Origin: Batillaria attramentaria
Taxonomy: Eukaryota; Mollusca; Gastropoda; Batillariidae
Direction of reading: 5' to 3'
Assembly (NCBI GenBank): GCA_018292915.2
Contig: JACVVK020000037.1
Location: 2,082,501-2,146,500, forward strand
DNA: 64,000 nucleotides
The notes beneath the pieces were generated by a model. That model was not told the DNA's origin. It did not search any database and saw nothing but the letters and a program-made list of their open reading frames with translations. The position numbers were made by a program, and so were the translations under genes. This document shows positions 34,356-44,042 of the stretch, piece by piece (position 1 is the first letter of the stretch; every line of letters starts with the position of its first letter).

Positions 34356-34819
34356 CGCAATAAAAACCTAACTTCTTACATCTCACATCACTATTAAAAT
34401 TGGTGGGTGTACTCAGCAGAACCCTGGGCCCATTCTTGTGGGAAAAAAAATTCAGAAAATCAGAGTTTTGACATCCTTTTCCACCACAGTGAGCCATAAT
34501 TCCTAGCAGTTCTCAGTAAAAGGATTTCTGTTAGGACCATCAACATTTTTCCCCTGTTGTGAAGATGGTATCTTTCTTTACTAAGAAATTCACAGGAATG
34601 TGGATGTATCTAAAAAAAAAAAAATTGACGTTTGTCTAGGTCAAGAACTTTGGCCGATCAGGCCGAACCAAGTACACTCACCTGCTGGATCAGGACACAA
34701 CGCACTTCGACTCACCGTGGATTGCAGACACAGTGCAGAACCTTAAATTCCACACATCCAAGGGAGGAGGCACCAAGCAGGTGTTTGAACGACCCTCAAC
34801 AAAATCTGTCCAGAAGTGA
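22561..34819 (+). CDS. MFAP1: Microfibrillar-associated protein 1, spliceosomal factor
   Basis: Ten coding exons: 22561-22627, 23788-24034, 24621-24753, 24945-25004, 25613-25737, 26502-26610, 26975-27135, 27903-28062, 34161-34250, 34640-34819. They sum to 443 aa plus TGA, close to the human length. MFAP1 is a nuclear component of the spliceosomal B complex despite its name. The sequence opens [20 protein letters not shown], followed by [19 protein letters not shown], acidic stretches, [20 protein letters not shown], the hallmark [20 protein letters not shown], then [36 protein letters not shown] and [13 protein letters not shown]. Charged coiled-coil-like sequence fills the middle. Exon 7 starts at an AG directly before ATGGCGGAGACG. 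Intron 8 (28063-34160) is exceptionally long because it contains a 5.4-kb TIR element with its own gene. Introns 1, 4 and 7 each hold a small TIR element. Confidence 0.95.
23104..23474. mobile_element. MULE-type foldback MITE in MFAP1 intron 1
   Basis: The left arm (about 23104-23219) begins GGTCCTACTAATTACCG and is mirrored by the right arm (about 23355-23474), ending CGGTAATTAGTAGGACC. The arms match over about 115 bp with few differences. A 9-bp direct repeat, CCAAATAAC, flanks it (23095-23103 and 23475-23483). Long TIRs with a 9-bp target duplication are typical of Mutator-like elements. No coding capacity is visible. Confidence 0.85.
24108..24288 (+). mobile_element. tRNA-derived SINE, family A
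   Basis: A tRNA-like head (GTGGTAGAGC box A, GTGGGTTAGAATCC box B) is followed by the family body: GTCTTTGATATCATCCAT, then GTGGTGGAAAAGGACGTTAA, then CACCCACCC. Located in MFAP1 intron 2. Confidence 0.75.
24518..24553 (+). repeat. (CA)n microsatellite
   Basis: About 18 units, MFAP1 intron 2. Confidence 0.95.
25162..25564. mobile_element. hAT-like MITE with AAGTCATGGAA repeats, MFAP1 intron 4
   Basis: The left end CAGGGTCCACACAGGT mirrors the right end ACCTGTATGGACCCTG with one mismatch. The shared flank GAAGTT suggests a target duplication. The interior repeats a short motif of the type AAAGTCATGGAA several times near both ends. CAGGG termini fit hAT elements. Confidence 0.72.
27523..27852 (-). 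mobile_element. hAT-like MITE, family AGGGCTTAAA, MFAP1 intron 7
   Basis: Ends AGAGCCTAAGAT and TTTTAAGCCCTG are near-inverted. The flanks share ACTAGGC (27516-27522 and 27853-27859), consistent with the 8-bp hAT target site with one change. The interior has the family signatures ACCAAACTGCACAGATTTTAG and CCACCTTTTGGCTGATTTCC. Confidence 0.7.
28205..28605 (-). mobile_element. SINE family B, old copy
   Basis: Same order as the 58560 copy: AATCACAGACATTCGCTCAC, GGATCAGCTCAGCTAT, GATCGGCCTGAATGAG, then a decayed head with CACCACTAAACCACC. The 3' tail is a (TTA)n tract. It ends 36 bp before the 5.4-kb TIR element. Confidence 0.65.
28633..28659 (+). repeat. Left terminal inverted repeat of the 5.4-kb element
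   Basis: AT run of 8 bp followed by GGGCATGGCTCAGAAATGG, identical to the complement of 34024-34050. Beyond this the two ends diverge quickly. Confidence 0.85.
28660..29365 (+). promoter_or_regulatory. Promoter-like 5' region of the nested gene
   Basis: This 0.7-kb stretch is richer in CpG than its surroundings, with clusters such as GGCGTCGCCGCTGAGCGCG (about 28841) and AGCCGCGGCGGAATAATCG (about 29067). No TATA box is evident near the ATG. It is inferred to drive the 91-aa gene. Confidence 0.35.
29366..32082 (+). CDS. Small Tudor-like protein nested in MFAP1 intron 8
   Basis: Three exons: 29366-29393, 31657-31733 and 31912-32082, giving 91 aa plus TAG. The first encodes only MSKNNEENE plus one base, followed by GTAAGT. 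Exon 2 encodes [20 protein letters not shown] after a split valine. Exon 3 has [20 protein letters not shown] and [12 protein letters not shown]. The pattern of short beta strands, with aromatic residues around a lysine-rich turn and a final W-x(6)-W, resembles the Tudor/SH3-barrel module found near the C terminus of many uncharacterised invertebrate proteins, some linked to transposons. That is recalled similarity, not an alignment. A polyadenylation signal follows 195 bases after the stop. Exon 2 has two tandem acceptors (CAG|AG|TG). Only the second joins exon 1 in the frame that continues into exon 3. The whole gene lies between the inverted repeats at 28641 and 34042, on the same strand as MFAP1. 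An alternative view is that exons 2-3 are the tail of a longer, decayed transposon gene. Confidence 0.6.
29778..31355. repeat. Left array of the 17-bp motif, about 190-bp spacing, both orientations
   Basis: Forward copies of GTTGTGATGTTATGAAC or close variants start at 30011, 30202, 30388, 30588, 30768, 30959, 31159 and 31339, with spacings of 191, 186, 200, 180, 191, 200 and 180. Reverse-complement copies (type GTTCATAACTTCACAAC) lie at about 29778 (degenerate), 29965 (degenerate), 30169, 30365, 30542, 30937 and 31113. Several reverse copies sit 20-50 bp before a forward copy and form hairpin-capable pairs. The intervening sequence is mostly not conserved, except in the 571-bp duplication. 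Confidence 0.85.
30362..30848 (+). repeat. Direct duplication A, copy 1 (571-bp offset)
   Basis: Closely matches 30933-31414, including the stretch starting CAGTCATGATTCATACTTCC. The offset equals three motif intervals. Confidence 0.85.
30933..31414 (+). repeat. Direct duplication A, copy 2
   Basis: Second copy of 30362-30848. It has small indels at its right end (a 4-base loss near the CAGTTACATACA segment). Confidence 0.85.
32253..32490 (-). mobile_element. L1/Tx1-like LINE fragment (ORF2 C-terminal tail)
   Basis: Read on the minus strand in two overlapping frames, it contains [20 protein letters not shown] and later [14 protein letters not shown]. This is the pattern of the cysteine-knuckle and terminal helix of L1-type ORF2 proteins. 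Only about 75 residues remain and the frame is interrupted. It sits just after the nested gene's polyadenylation signal. Confidence 0.55.
32278..32283 (+). terminator. Polyadenylation signal of the nested gene
   Basis: AATAAA 195 bases after the stop at 32082, in the right place for a short 3' UTR. Confidence 0.55.
32483..32782 (+). repeat. Direct duplication B, copy 1
   Basis: Begins CTTTCATGGTCAGCAGTGAT and ends with a copy of the 17-bp motif. It recurs at 33381-33689. Confidence 0.85.
32766..33863 (+). repeat. Right array of the 17-bp motif, about 178-bp spacing, one orientation
   Basis: Copies of GTTGTGAAGTTATGTAC start at 32766, 32943, 33138, 33316, 33673 (one mismatch) and 33847 (one mismatch). 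Spacings are 177, 195, 178, 357 (two units) and 174. All are on the plus strand and the sequence between them is largely unrelated. The array lies between the nested gene's 3' end and the right inverted repeat. Confidence 0.87.
33381..33689 (+). repeat. Direct duplication B, copy 2
   Basis: Copy of 32483-32782 about 900 bp downstream, again ending in the motif. The offset is close to five motif intervals. Confidence 0.85.
34024..34050 (-). repeat. Right terminal inverted repeat of the 5.4-kb element
   Basis: CCATTTCTGAGCCATGCCC followed by ATATATAT, the exact complement of the left end. It lies 110 bp before MFAP1 exon 9. Confidence 0.85.
34313..34356 (+). repeat. (GT)n microsatellite
   Basis: MFAP1 last intron. 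Confidence 0.95.
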
Positions 34820-34886
34820 AAGTGTGTGTGTTTGTGTGTGTGTGTATATGTTCCCCCATCTGGAGGAAGGGCCTACGCTTCACAGA

Positions 34887-34955
<69 letters not shown>

Positions 34956-37364
34956 TATACTGACTTTTTAGTTGTCAAGGTTTTATTGTAACATGTTCAC
35001 TGTCAGCTGGTTTATGTTAGTGCTTGACAAAGTGGTTAGTATTGACGGGCAGAGACAGACAGAATTCTTACATAGTGACTGTTCTGCAGTTCATCACACT
35101 ATTATTTCAAGGGAAAACCCTTGTAAAGACTCAGGGCAGTAGAAAACAAAGACACAGTGTCAGCAAATGATCATCATATTTTTAGCATCTTGTTGCGCTG
35201 TCCTCATTACTGTGTGATTAGGACTGTTCATTTTATCAGTAGGATGGGTGATCAAAACTTTCTTAAAAGTGTTTTGGTCTGAAATGTTTCTGCCTTTTTT
35301 TTTGTTTTGTTCTTCTTAGTTTGTACATAAATTTTCTGTGTAAATAATGTGTTTGTGTATTGATGGAGTAAATTCTTTGACATGGTGATGAATGTGGAGT
35401 CCTGTCAGCTGTTATCCTTGAAGGTGTGTGTGTGTGTGTTCAGAGATATTTTTGGTAACAGTTGGGCTTGAGAGGCCTGTATCAGATGCAGCATGTGTAG
35501 GTACTGTTTCAGCACATCAAAAATTTTACATGTGATAGAAAAGGTTGTGAGTACAATTTTTTTTTGTGTGCATAATAGATTACTAGTTAATTTTTTTTCC
35601 ACAGATGGTGTATGTTACGTGGAGGGGTACGTGATAACTGTCACACAATCACCTCATCCATTCAATGTGGTCAGACTGGAAGTGTGCAATCAAAGCAGTT
35701 ATGTCCCTTACCTCGGCAATGCCCTTTTCTTACCTCTGGTCCTGAAAGAGAATAAGGCTTTGACGCCATAAATTTGTTAACAGCAACATTTGACGTTGAG
35801 CAAAAGATTACGGGTGAGCGGAGGTGATTTGGTGTGCCGTGCTTCGTCTACGGGCCTTGTATATGTATATTCCAAACATACACCTCTCTCCAGTTTCTAG
35901 AAGCAAATATTTTGCAGAACTAGCCAGTGACGTTTTTATATTTATTATTTTAGGTCACCTTCAGAGCTATGATGGAAAAAGAAGAAAAAAAAAATGATGT
36001 ACAACTTACAAACAATGGTCTGATTAACTCCATTTCTGATGAAAAAATTCATGCACATGGAAGCAAAGTTGACAACGCATGTGCGCACGCGCAGGCACAC
36101 AATTTCTTAACGCTAATACCAAATTAAGTTACCAACACATCTAGTGCACGCGATGTTCCAGATGCTTCCACAGTTCTCAAATACCGCCCTAAGAGATCCA
36201 TATACGATTATCAAAGCCTGTACAAATAAATCAGGAACAATTAAGCCACGAAAAATGCTGTATACGTAAAATGCTTTAAACTAGTCCCCCTCAAAACTGG
36301 AAGCAAAAAGTCGTCGAAACAACAAGGATGAAATAACAATGTCCACATTTCTATGCACCAGCTTGGTAATGGCGGTCAGGCTTTTGATTGGTTTGAGGTC
36401 ACGTGCATGGTACTGAGAACATTATGTAACGCGATGTCTTGCAGATGATGTCCCTTCTCTTAGGTTGTCCTTTCCTGCGTTGTTTGTGTTAGGATTTTTC
36501 TGATTGAGGTCTTTTCCTCAGACCACAGCACTGCAGAAGAAGAAAAAAAAAGAAGAAAAATTCAGCGTTACTGAAGACTGGATGAGTGCTTATGGTCTAA
36601 AGGCAAAAATAGCGGTGGTGATGTTTTTGAAAATGACTCATGCTAGAAGTTTATGGCGTTTGGTTTTTCTCATTAGAGGGGGATTCTGGATTCCAAACCA
36701 GTCCTTTAATGTCCTTGTACATTGGTGGAGGAGGCAGCTCGTGGTGATGGAGGAGGGAAAGTGAGAGGGGATGGAGGGGTCTTGGAGAGAGCCGGGATGA
36801 TGCATTGTGAAACGCAACTCACGCTGGGTGTTTAGGCGGTCAAGTTTGTCACTGGAATGGGTGGAAGCTGGGAGAGGGAATTTGGATGCCCAACCAGCAA
36901 GTCATTTCCTTGCACTCAGGCGGAGAACGGAGGTAAGGGTGGTTGAGAGGAGATGAGGAGAAGGGGTGGGGATTTTACAGGACAATTACCGTCGAAGATC
37001 GGCAATGGATGCCTCCAAGACTTGGAACATAGTTGTATGGTACAGCCATCAGCCATGGACCCAGGTTTTCATTTTCCAATACACTGCTCTGCTGATGAGT
37101 TCCCGAAGTTTTGTCGATGCTGATGCCTTGCCTGTTGTGCATTTGCTGATGAGTTGCCGGTTTTGCATGTGCTGGTGAGCTGCCGAAGGTTTTCCAAAGT
37201 AACATACCATGGCCGGCTCTTGAGCACTATGTATGTGGATGACTGAATTATTGCTTACATGACGACGAATATCGGCTAAAATACTTGTGGAGTCGCAAAT
37301 AGAAACTTGTCACTGATGACCGTGTAGTCGCGGAAAATCAGGATGAATGAATTAGAAATGCAGG
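34820..37364. other. Intergenic stretch between MFAP1 and the membrane-protein gene (convergent ends)
   Basis: Begins with the MFAP1 3' UTR, including a (GT)n(GA)n tract at 34890-34955. An AATAAA lies at 36225-36230. The part from 36640 to 36960 is G-rich with loosely repeated GGTGGAGGAGGC-like words. No gene seen. Confidence 0.4.
34890..34955 (+). repeat. (GT)n(GA)n microsatellite
   Basis: In the MFAP1 3' UTR, 70 bases after the stop. Confidence 0.95.
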
Positions 37365-37486
37365 TCAGATGGAAGGGAGAACGCGTCGCGGGGACTGTGA
37401 ACGAGGGCATGAGGTATGGTGGGCAGAGTTCAAAGAGTCGCCGTGGTGATGCGGATGGGAGGCCGGGTGGGAAAGCTGCTGCTGCT

Positions 37487-37523
<37 letters not shown>

Positions 37524-40500
37524 CGGGAGTCTTGTGCCAGTCCTCGGTGCGTCGGCTCGCCGGTACAGCACAGGGTGAGTACACCTCGTTCTGTCAGCCA
37601 GCGGCAGGGGGTGGCGCATGTGCGACTGGTTGTCGAGCGGGACTGTTGGGTAGAAGCTGTGCGCGACTGACCCGTGGTGGACAGCTGAAGGTTTCATACA
37701 CTGCGGATTTTCGTCCTGAGCTGACTGGCCAGTGCAAGACCCTTGATCGAGAAGGTCCGGACTGTGAAACGTCCCTGCCTCACCTTCGTCTTCCGAACAC
37801 GAGAACACGTCTCTCTCCTTCCCGCCATCCTCCACCGTGGACGTTGGCTGGGCAGACGCCGATCTCTGGAAACGGCAGCCTCTCGATGGAAGGTCCAAGC
37901 TGTTGTTAGGCGAACCGGTTTGGCTGGCGATAGAAATGGCGCCGTGACCGCTCATGACGCAGGCTGTGGCCCGGGTATCCGGCGCGGGGAGCATGTAGGC
38001 CGCTTGAGGGTGCTCCTGACAAAAACCGCGGTGATATCCGTGGCAGGTGTTCTTCATGTACGCCTGACAGCCGCAGTAAGGCAGGGCTCCCTGTGCTGGC
38101 GGAAACCCACCGCCGTACAGCACAGCGTTGACCAGGCGCGGGTCGAGGTAATCCACGGCTTGGATGATAACGTGCCGGCCGATGACGGTGTAGAGCATAC
38201 GGCGCGACGCTGCCACAGCCTCACCGCCTGACCCGGTCTGACTCAGCAACGAGTACGCCGAGTTCCCAGCCGACGCCAGGGACTGCTGAACCGTGGAGTC
38301 CCCGCAACCCGAGGAGGCCGAGCTGTGCCCGATGCTGGCGGCGAGATCCAGGGGCTGCTGGTTCTGATGGTCGGCCTGCGGATCGTCATCGCCCCCGCAG
38401 CAGGGGCCCGTGCCGGCAGCCTGGAAAACAAGAGGCAAACAGGCCCCTGTCAGTGGCTGGCTCGGCGCTCGCTTTGGTCAGTCAGTCACAGAAGGATCAC
38501 TACCGGCGATGTCCAGTGAACTGACTTTGCGATGCGGAGGAGGAGGGCCGTTGGGCTCTGTCTTGAAATCTACCCCGGGATTGACGCTTCCGTGAAGCTG
38601 TTCAGACTCGCTGATTTGTCTGTACAATATAAAGGGAGGTATTGGTCTCGAGTGTTTCACTGAGGCATTGGATGCATGGGACACGGTCGGGGGACGGGAG
38701 CGAACCGGGGCACGGGAAAGTGGGCAGAACTGGTTGGGTAGACTTGGAGTGACTAGGGAGGTCAGCTGTACTCAGCTCGACCGCTACTTTCTTTGGATGG
38801 AGGCACTGTAATAATTATGCGGTAGGTTCCAAATATCGTAGTCGGGCACAGCTACGTTGTTTATCGGACAAAGCAAAAAGAAGCTTCATATGTACTGCAA
38901 TGATGTTGTGAGCCTCGTCTTATGATGTGAGTTTTTATATTTACGATCGATCGAAGAACAGCCCAACGTGGCCCAAAACCCCCCCCCCAAAAAAAAACAA
39001 AAAAAACCCAAACAAACAAACAAAAAACACTCCACATATGCCGCTATCCTATTTATTATTCATATATTGTTTTAATTATTGTTAATATTATTTTTTTGTG
39101 TGTGAGCTGGACCTTTTCAGGGCAGAGGCGGATGAAACCGGAGAGAACCATTCCCCGACGACCGCCCCGAATGAACGGTGCCACATGCTAGAGGTGAATA
39201 AACCGATGCCCCAAGCGGGACTGGAACCCGCGACCTCTCGTACTGATGGCAGCAGTTGTTGTTACCCACCAACCCAGGGCTTCACGTCCGCATCGGACAT
39301 AGACCGAACACCCACCCACCCTTTCTGCGCCACAGCGGACAATATTCAGGACACATGTCCAATACTTGGTCAGCCAGGACATTTGTCCTATTATTTTCCC
39401 GCGGTACGTGAAGCCCTGCGTGGCAGCCAACGACACAACCAGCCAGTCAAAACTCACCTTGCACAAGTTGTCGGAGTCTGCTTTCTTCATGGGGTTCTCG
39501 GTGATTCGGACCTGGATCTTGTGCGGCAGTGTGTGGAGAGGGACGGCAGCGGGGGGGACTCCCATCAACAATGACGCTTTGTCCTTGTATGTCGACCGCC
39601 TGTGTTTGGACTGTTCGTTTTCATAGCGCATCCACGCGGCCAGATCCTCTTCCACCCGCGGAGGCGGCTGCTGGCAGATTATTTTGTTTCCGATCATTTT
39701 TTTTTTTTTTAAACTCACGTGCGTAAAACGTGAGCCTATGTGATAAGCCTCCGTCGTCTTCCTGTGACAAACTTTAACGTGGCATTTTCTCAGGAACTAC
39801 AAACACCATAGGCATCAAATCATGACATGAGGATCGATACAGGTAAGACCCTTTCAGGCTGCCCCATTCGAATGACCCTGACCTTCAGTCGTGCTTGGTA
39901 ACGTTCCAGTAACTGATTCAGTTTGAAGAAGCACATCAGTATTTCTTGAGAAACTGATGGTAAAGAGTACAAACAAGACAATTGATTGATGCACGATTTT
40001 TGTCTTTATAGTTTTATAAACTTAGAAATAAAACTAAAGCGTTTTGTTCAATGATCTGTGGTTACTATGTATAGCTGAAGGGAAACAACTTGTCCGAGAG
40101 AAATCAGAAGTTACTGCCATTATTCCTCACTTTTGCCTTGAGACTCTGCGTGTTGTGTAGTATGTTTACGCTTGGAAAGTTTCCTTTCGACACTTTCTTG
40201 TGTTTAGCCACACACGGGAGCCAACTGCCTCTATAGTTTGAGTTTCAGTGAAGGGATAATCACGGTATTCAAGCACACTTTCTAGTCATCTCCTTAATTT
40301 CCGATTTCCTAGGCACCTGTCTGAAAATCCGAGTTTAACAAGGACTTCCTGGGTATTTAAGGGTACCGCGCGAACACAAACCGACGCCGGCCACTTACCA
40401 CGACCTTCGGGCAAAAGAACCGCCTGTAGAGTTTCCAGAATGAAATGGCGGTCACGCTGACCAGCACCCCGCCAGCCAGGATCCTGAGGCATCTCGCTGA

Positions 40501-41003
40501 CAGGGTATCGTTGGCGGGTAGCCACCCTGTGTCGTCCACCCGATCCCGCACGCTTTGCAGGAGCTCGTGCGCCGATGCGAACACGCTGGCGCCGGCCCCC
40601 ATGAACGTTCCTGTCAGTGTCTCGGCATTCTCCACCTGGAGATACGATCAGCAGCGAGGCAAGAGATTAAGAGAGGATGAGGACGAGTGTCTTACGAGTG
40701 AACAGCGCGCCACGATGGCATTTTATACTGAGAGGCAAAAGTGTGTATCCACTGCATTCAAAACTGAATTACTCAACGATGGTGTCTGGCAAGACAGGTT
40801 TGCCAGACCATGTCATGTGTTGTGCTCATCATGCCACGGCCCGCGACTGGCTGAATTCTGGGGGCTCGCCTGTTTTGGTTGACGGGAGTGGAGTCGCCTA
40901 TTCGTGTTGATTCTCATTTGAAATGAGTGACATACACCGTACTTCGTTCAGTATACCCCCCCCCCCCACACACACACACTTTTATCGCCATAAACAAACA
41001 CGG

Positions 41004-41073
<70 letters not shown>

Positions 41074-41437
41074 CGCTGTCTATCTATCAAAGCGGCTGCC
41101 TCCCACCACTATTGGTTTGACGGGTGGCATATAATGGAGGGCTAGAGAAACTGAACTGTAGGACAGATCAGACTGACACTGAAGAAAGCTAGAGCCAAAC
41201 ACTGGTGTCGAAGACTACGTTCAGTATTTGTGCTGTTAACTGTTACATCTAAGTGTCCTAAGTCCTAAAGCATAGTCTTCAGTGTTATGTAATGGATACT
41301 CAACCACTGTCATGCACGCAAAACCGATCGAACAAATAAGAACACAGTCTTGACTTTCAGCACTGACGGCAAGCTGCACGCTTACGTATACTGTGGCCTA
41401 CCTTATTTATCTCAACCGCTTGGGTTCCCTCCGACAT
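37365..41437 (-). CDS. Unrecognised single-pass membrane protein with polyglutamine tract
   Basis: Proposed exons: 41437-41402 (MSEGTQAVEINK), 40635-40399, 39670-39458, 38597-38526 and 38420-37365, about 537 aa. The first three joins are phase 0 with good splice sites. Exon 2 has one hydrophobic segment followed by basic residues (GGVLVSVTAISFWKLYRRFF), consistent with a membrane anchor. The last exon is long (351 codons). It contains GRHVIIQAVDYLDPRLVNAV, a Cys/His-rich patch (YCGCQAYMKNTCHGYHRGFC), low-complexity serine-rich sequence and a glutamine run of about 16 residues encoded by mixed CAG/CAA codons, and ends at a stop at 37365-37367. I do not recognise the family. Exon 4 is uncertain: a stronger acceptor at 38622-38623 would put exon 4 out of frame after exon 3, so either the weaker AG at 38598 is used or an exon was missed between 38,630 and 39,457. 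The donor of exon 4 (GTCAGT) is also only moderate. Confidence 0.6.
37478..37533 (-). repeat. CAG/CAA triplet tract encoding polyglutamine
   Basis: GCTGCTGTTGCTGCTGCTG-type run on plus, read as Gln codons on minus. CAA interruptions are present, which usually lowers repeat instability. Confidence 0.9.
39105..39262 (-). mobile_element. SINE family B, head half
   Basis: AACCGGAGAGAACCATTCCC, GAATGAACGGTGCCACATGC, then GCGGGACTGGAACCCGCGAC (box B complement). It abuts the MITE at 39276. Confidence 0.62.
39276..39417. mobile_element. Short MITE with AGGGCTTCACGTCCGC ends
   Basis: The left end AGGGCTTCACGTCCGC is mirrored by GCGGTACGTGAAGCCCT at the right. The interior carries alternating GGACAT/ATGTCC words such as CAGGACATTTGTCC. 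It sits in intron 3 of the membrane-protein gene, directly beside a SINE head. Confidence 0.65.
40788..40905 (+). repeat. Dispersed repeat, copy 2
   Basis: Copy of the 465-575 repeat, located in intron 1 of the membrane-protein gene. Confidence 0.65.
41005..41072 (+). repeat. (CTAT)n microsatellite
   Basis: About 17 tetranucleotide units. Confidence 0.95.
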
Positions 41438-41740
41438 TGTGGATTTTCGCGTCGACAGCGGAGCTGCTCAGAAAGAACTAGAACCCGGACTGACAGAAAC
41501 CCTCGTCCACAAGGTGGTGTATTCTTGTGGTGGGTTTCGGAAGGTGCCACTCTCTAGTACCGAAGCATAACCTGTGTTGTTTTTGGTTTTAGGCTTGAAA
41601 AATGAAACTATCCTGCAACTGGCTGACCCCTATAGAGATGTGTGTGAGGCTCAATGACGCAATCGCTGTGAGTGACGTCAATTTAGAGTTGACGTGATGA
41701 CGTGATTTCGTTTATACGAGGCGCTCTCAGGTCTAGTAGT

Positions 41741-41776
41741 AGACTCCAGAGTGCAGTCCCTTCGTCGTGAAAATGG
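41741..41776 (+). repeat. Dispersed repeat AGACTCCAGAGTGCAGTCCC, copy 1
   Basis: AGACTCCAGAGTGCAGTCCC followed by CGTGAAAATGGGACT; repeated at 42417-42462 with a few added bases. Confidence 0.65.
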
Positions 41777-42416
41777 GACTGCTTACAGCCAGCGCCATTT
41801 TCAAACATGGCGAATTTTTTTTAAATTATTTTTTTTAGAAAAGCGAAGTCTTGTGCGTCATATGATTCGATTAGAAACGAAGTCTTGAATATCCGACCAC
41901 TTTCCGATTGGGCAAAATCCTTGCCAGCGGACAATTATCGTTGCGCTTTGATGGCACTGTTTACGTGGTACACTGATCCAACAGGATGTGAGTAAACGGC
42001 AAGGGGGTTGCACCAAAGATCCACTCTCTGGGGCACAGAGTCTTTCAGTGGAAAGTACCTCTGTGCACGGTGGGGAAATGGCGCTCACTGCGCTACCGTG
42101 ACGGGCCTAAATTTTCTCGATGCTCTCAAACACAAGGTCGCGCACTATCAGATGTCATCCTTGACCAGCTTTGAACCCAGAGGGATCCTCAATGGCGCAA
42201 GTGAGGGCAGGCTGTCTTCAGAGTGAAAGTAGGCGTGTTTCAGTATCAGAGACATACATAACATGTCTCTGTCTGAATGGACAGATCTATATATTACATT
42301 CAGTCGTAGAGCACGGGTGTGTGTGCTTTTGTAATCGTCTCTTATTCCACCACAAGGCAGGCGTGATCGTCTGCACCGTGCAATAATACTTGCCTGTAGA
42401 GTTCAACACCTTGGCT

Positions 42417-42462
42417 AGACTCCAGAGTGCAGTCCCTTTTCGGCGGGGCGTGAAAATGTGAC
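42417..42462 (+). repeat. Dispersed repeat AGACTCCAGAGTGCAGTCCC, copy 2
   Basis: Same 20-mer, then TTTTCGGCGGGGCGTGAAAA and TGTGACT. Confidence 0.65.
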
Positions 42463-42756
42463 TTCTGGAAGGAAGCCACTCATAAATTCTTTCAATCGAT
42501 CACGGTGAAGGGGGGGAGGGGGGTAAGGAAAATGGCGGGTCAAAAGGGCGGTACTGTCTCGATTCAAAAGGTTAACGGCGACTGCGCTTACGTGAAGTCA
42601 GTATATGTCAGAAATATAAGCATGCACAAGTATCACTGCTATTTATTTGTACGTAAACACGATGCTACTGTCTGGATAAACTGTGAAATGGAGGTGCTAC
42701 TACGTGTATTTGGAAAAACTCGGTGCAACTGATCTGACAAGGTGGAGTCCCGCTTT

Positions 42757-42786
42757 CTCTCTCTATCTCTCTCTCTCTCTCTCACG

Positions 42787-42862
<76 letters not shown>

Positions 42863-42888
42863 AGAGAGGGGGGATGGGGAGAGAGAGA
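42757..42888 (+). repeat. (CT)n(CA)n ... (GA)n microsatellite
   Basis: CT block, about 35 CA units, then a GA-rich end. Confidence 0.95.
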
Positions 42889-42991
42889 GAGAGACTGAAA
42901 ACGGCTGAAGTTTTGGTCTTGCGACCAATTTTCAAACTTGCCGTTTAAAACAACAACAACAACAAAAGTTCGAACATACTGGAACATGAAA

Positions 42992-42994
<3 letters not shown>

Positions 42995-43052
<58 letters not shown>
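42995..43052 (+). repeat. (CA)n microsatellite
   Basis: About 29 units. Confidence 0.95.
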
Positions 43053-43055
<3 letters not shown>

Positions 43056-43332
43056 CATGCGTGAACTAGTATGTGTATGACACCAAAGCCGTGTACGACA
43101 TGAAATGTTTATTGTGTTTACTTCACCACACGTGATCTACACTATTCACTGTTCTAATCGAGTTCAGTTGTCACAACAGAAAAAAAAAATCGGTTGTTGG
43201 ATTCCCTTATTGTAAGAGAGGCACTTTTTTGACTATGTACAAATATGCTGAACTTGGTTTCTCCCGGCAAAATATATTACGATGAAGCAACCAACCAACC
43301 AAGTCGCCAACTCTGGCAGACCATGGCAGGAT

Positions 43333-43606
43333 AAAAACGCCCCCCCCCCCCCTTCCTAAAACAAACAATAACAACAAAGAAACCACAAACAAAAACACAA
43401 AAATAACAACAAACACTCCCCCCCCCCAAAAAAAAAACCAAAAAAACAAAAACAAACCAACAACCAACCAACAAACAAAACAAACAAAACAAAACAAAAC
43501 AAAACACAAAAAAACCCAAAACAAAAAAACCCCAACAACAAACCCAAGAAAAAACCCAAAACAATTAAAAAAACAACAACCCCAAAACAAAAACAAACAC
43601 TTAAAA
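43333..43606 (+). repeat. A/C-only low-complexity tract
   Basis: Poly-C (12) followed by AAACAA/CCAACC mixtures, very little G or T. Confidence 0.75.
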
Positions 43607-43857
43607 AAAATCAAGCCGAGAAGCCAAGAATCAGAAAAAAAGTCGACAGGCGAAGGGCTCGACCAGCTTGTGAACATTATCAACAGACGACGCACTAACC
43701 CGACAATTACACGAGTCTGAGAGAAGAACAAAAGTACAGAATTCATTTGAATATTACATATACTCCTTTGAAATGTGGTTCGTTGTTAGTTTGTGTTTTC
43801 TCGTGCGTTGGGATTTCACAGAAGAGTGTAGACAAAGAGACTGCATGAGCCGGGCGG

Positions 43858-44042
43858 GGGAGGGTGGGTGCTTTAGGGGTTTAACGTCCTTTTCCATCAC
43901 ATACGGGTGATACCAAAGACGGGGCAACGAGGAAACAGCCTGACAGCATAAAGTTTTGGCTCCAAGCCAGGATTTGAACTTACGACCATGGCAGTGAAAG
44001 TCCAATACTCAGTCTACCGCTCGACTCTCTTGGCTTCCCGAG
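43858..44042 (-). mobile_element. tRNA-derived SINE, family A
   Basis: Reverse orientation: GGTTTAACGTCCTTTTCC, then ATACCAAAGACGGGGCAACG, then a decayed tRNA-like head ending CTCTTGGCTTCCC. Confidence 0.75.

Noticed and set aside
37343..37909. Plus-strand open frame of 188 codons with poly-Ala
   Set aside because: It is the complement of the polyglutamine exon of the minus-strand gene.
39098..39574. Plus-strand open frame of 158 codons
   Set aside because: Composed of SINE B and MITE sequence plus the antisense of a real exon.
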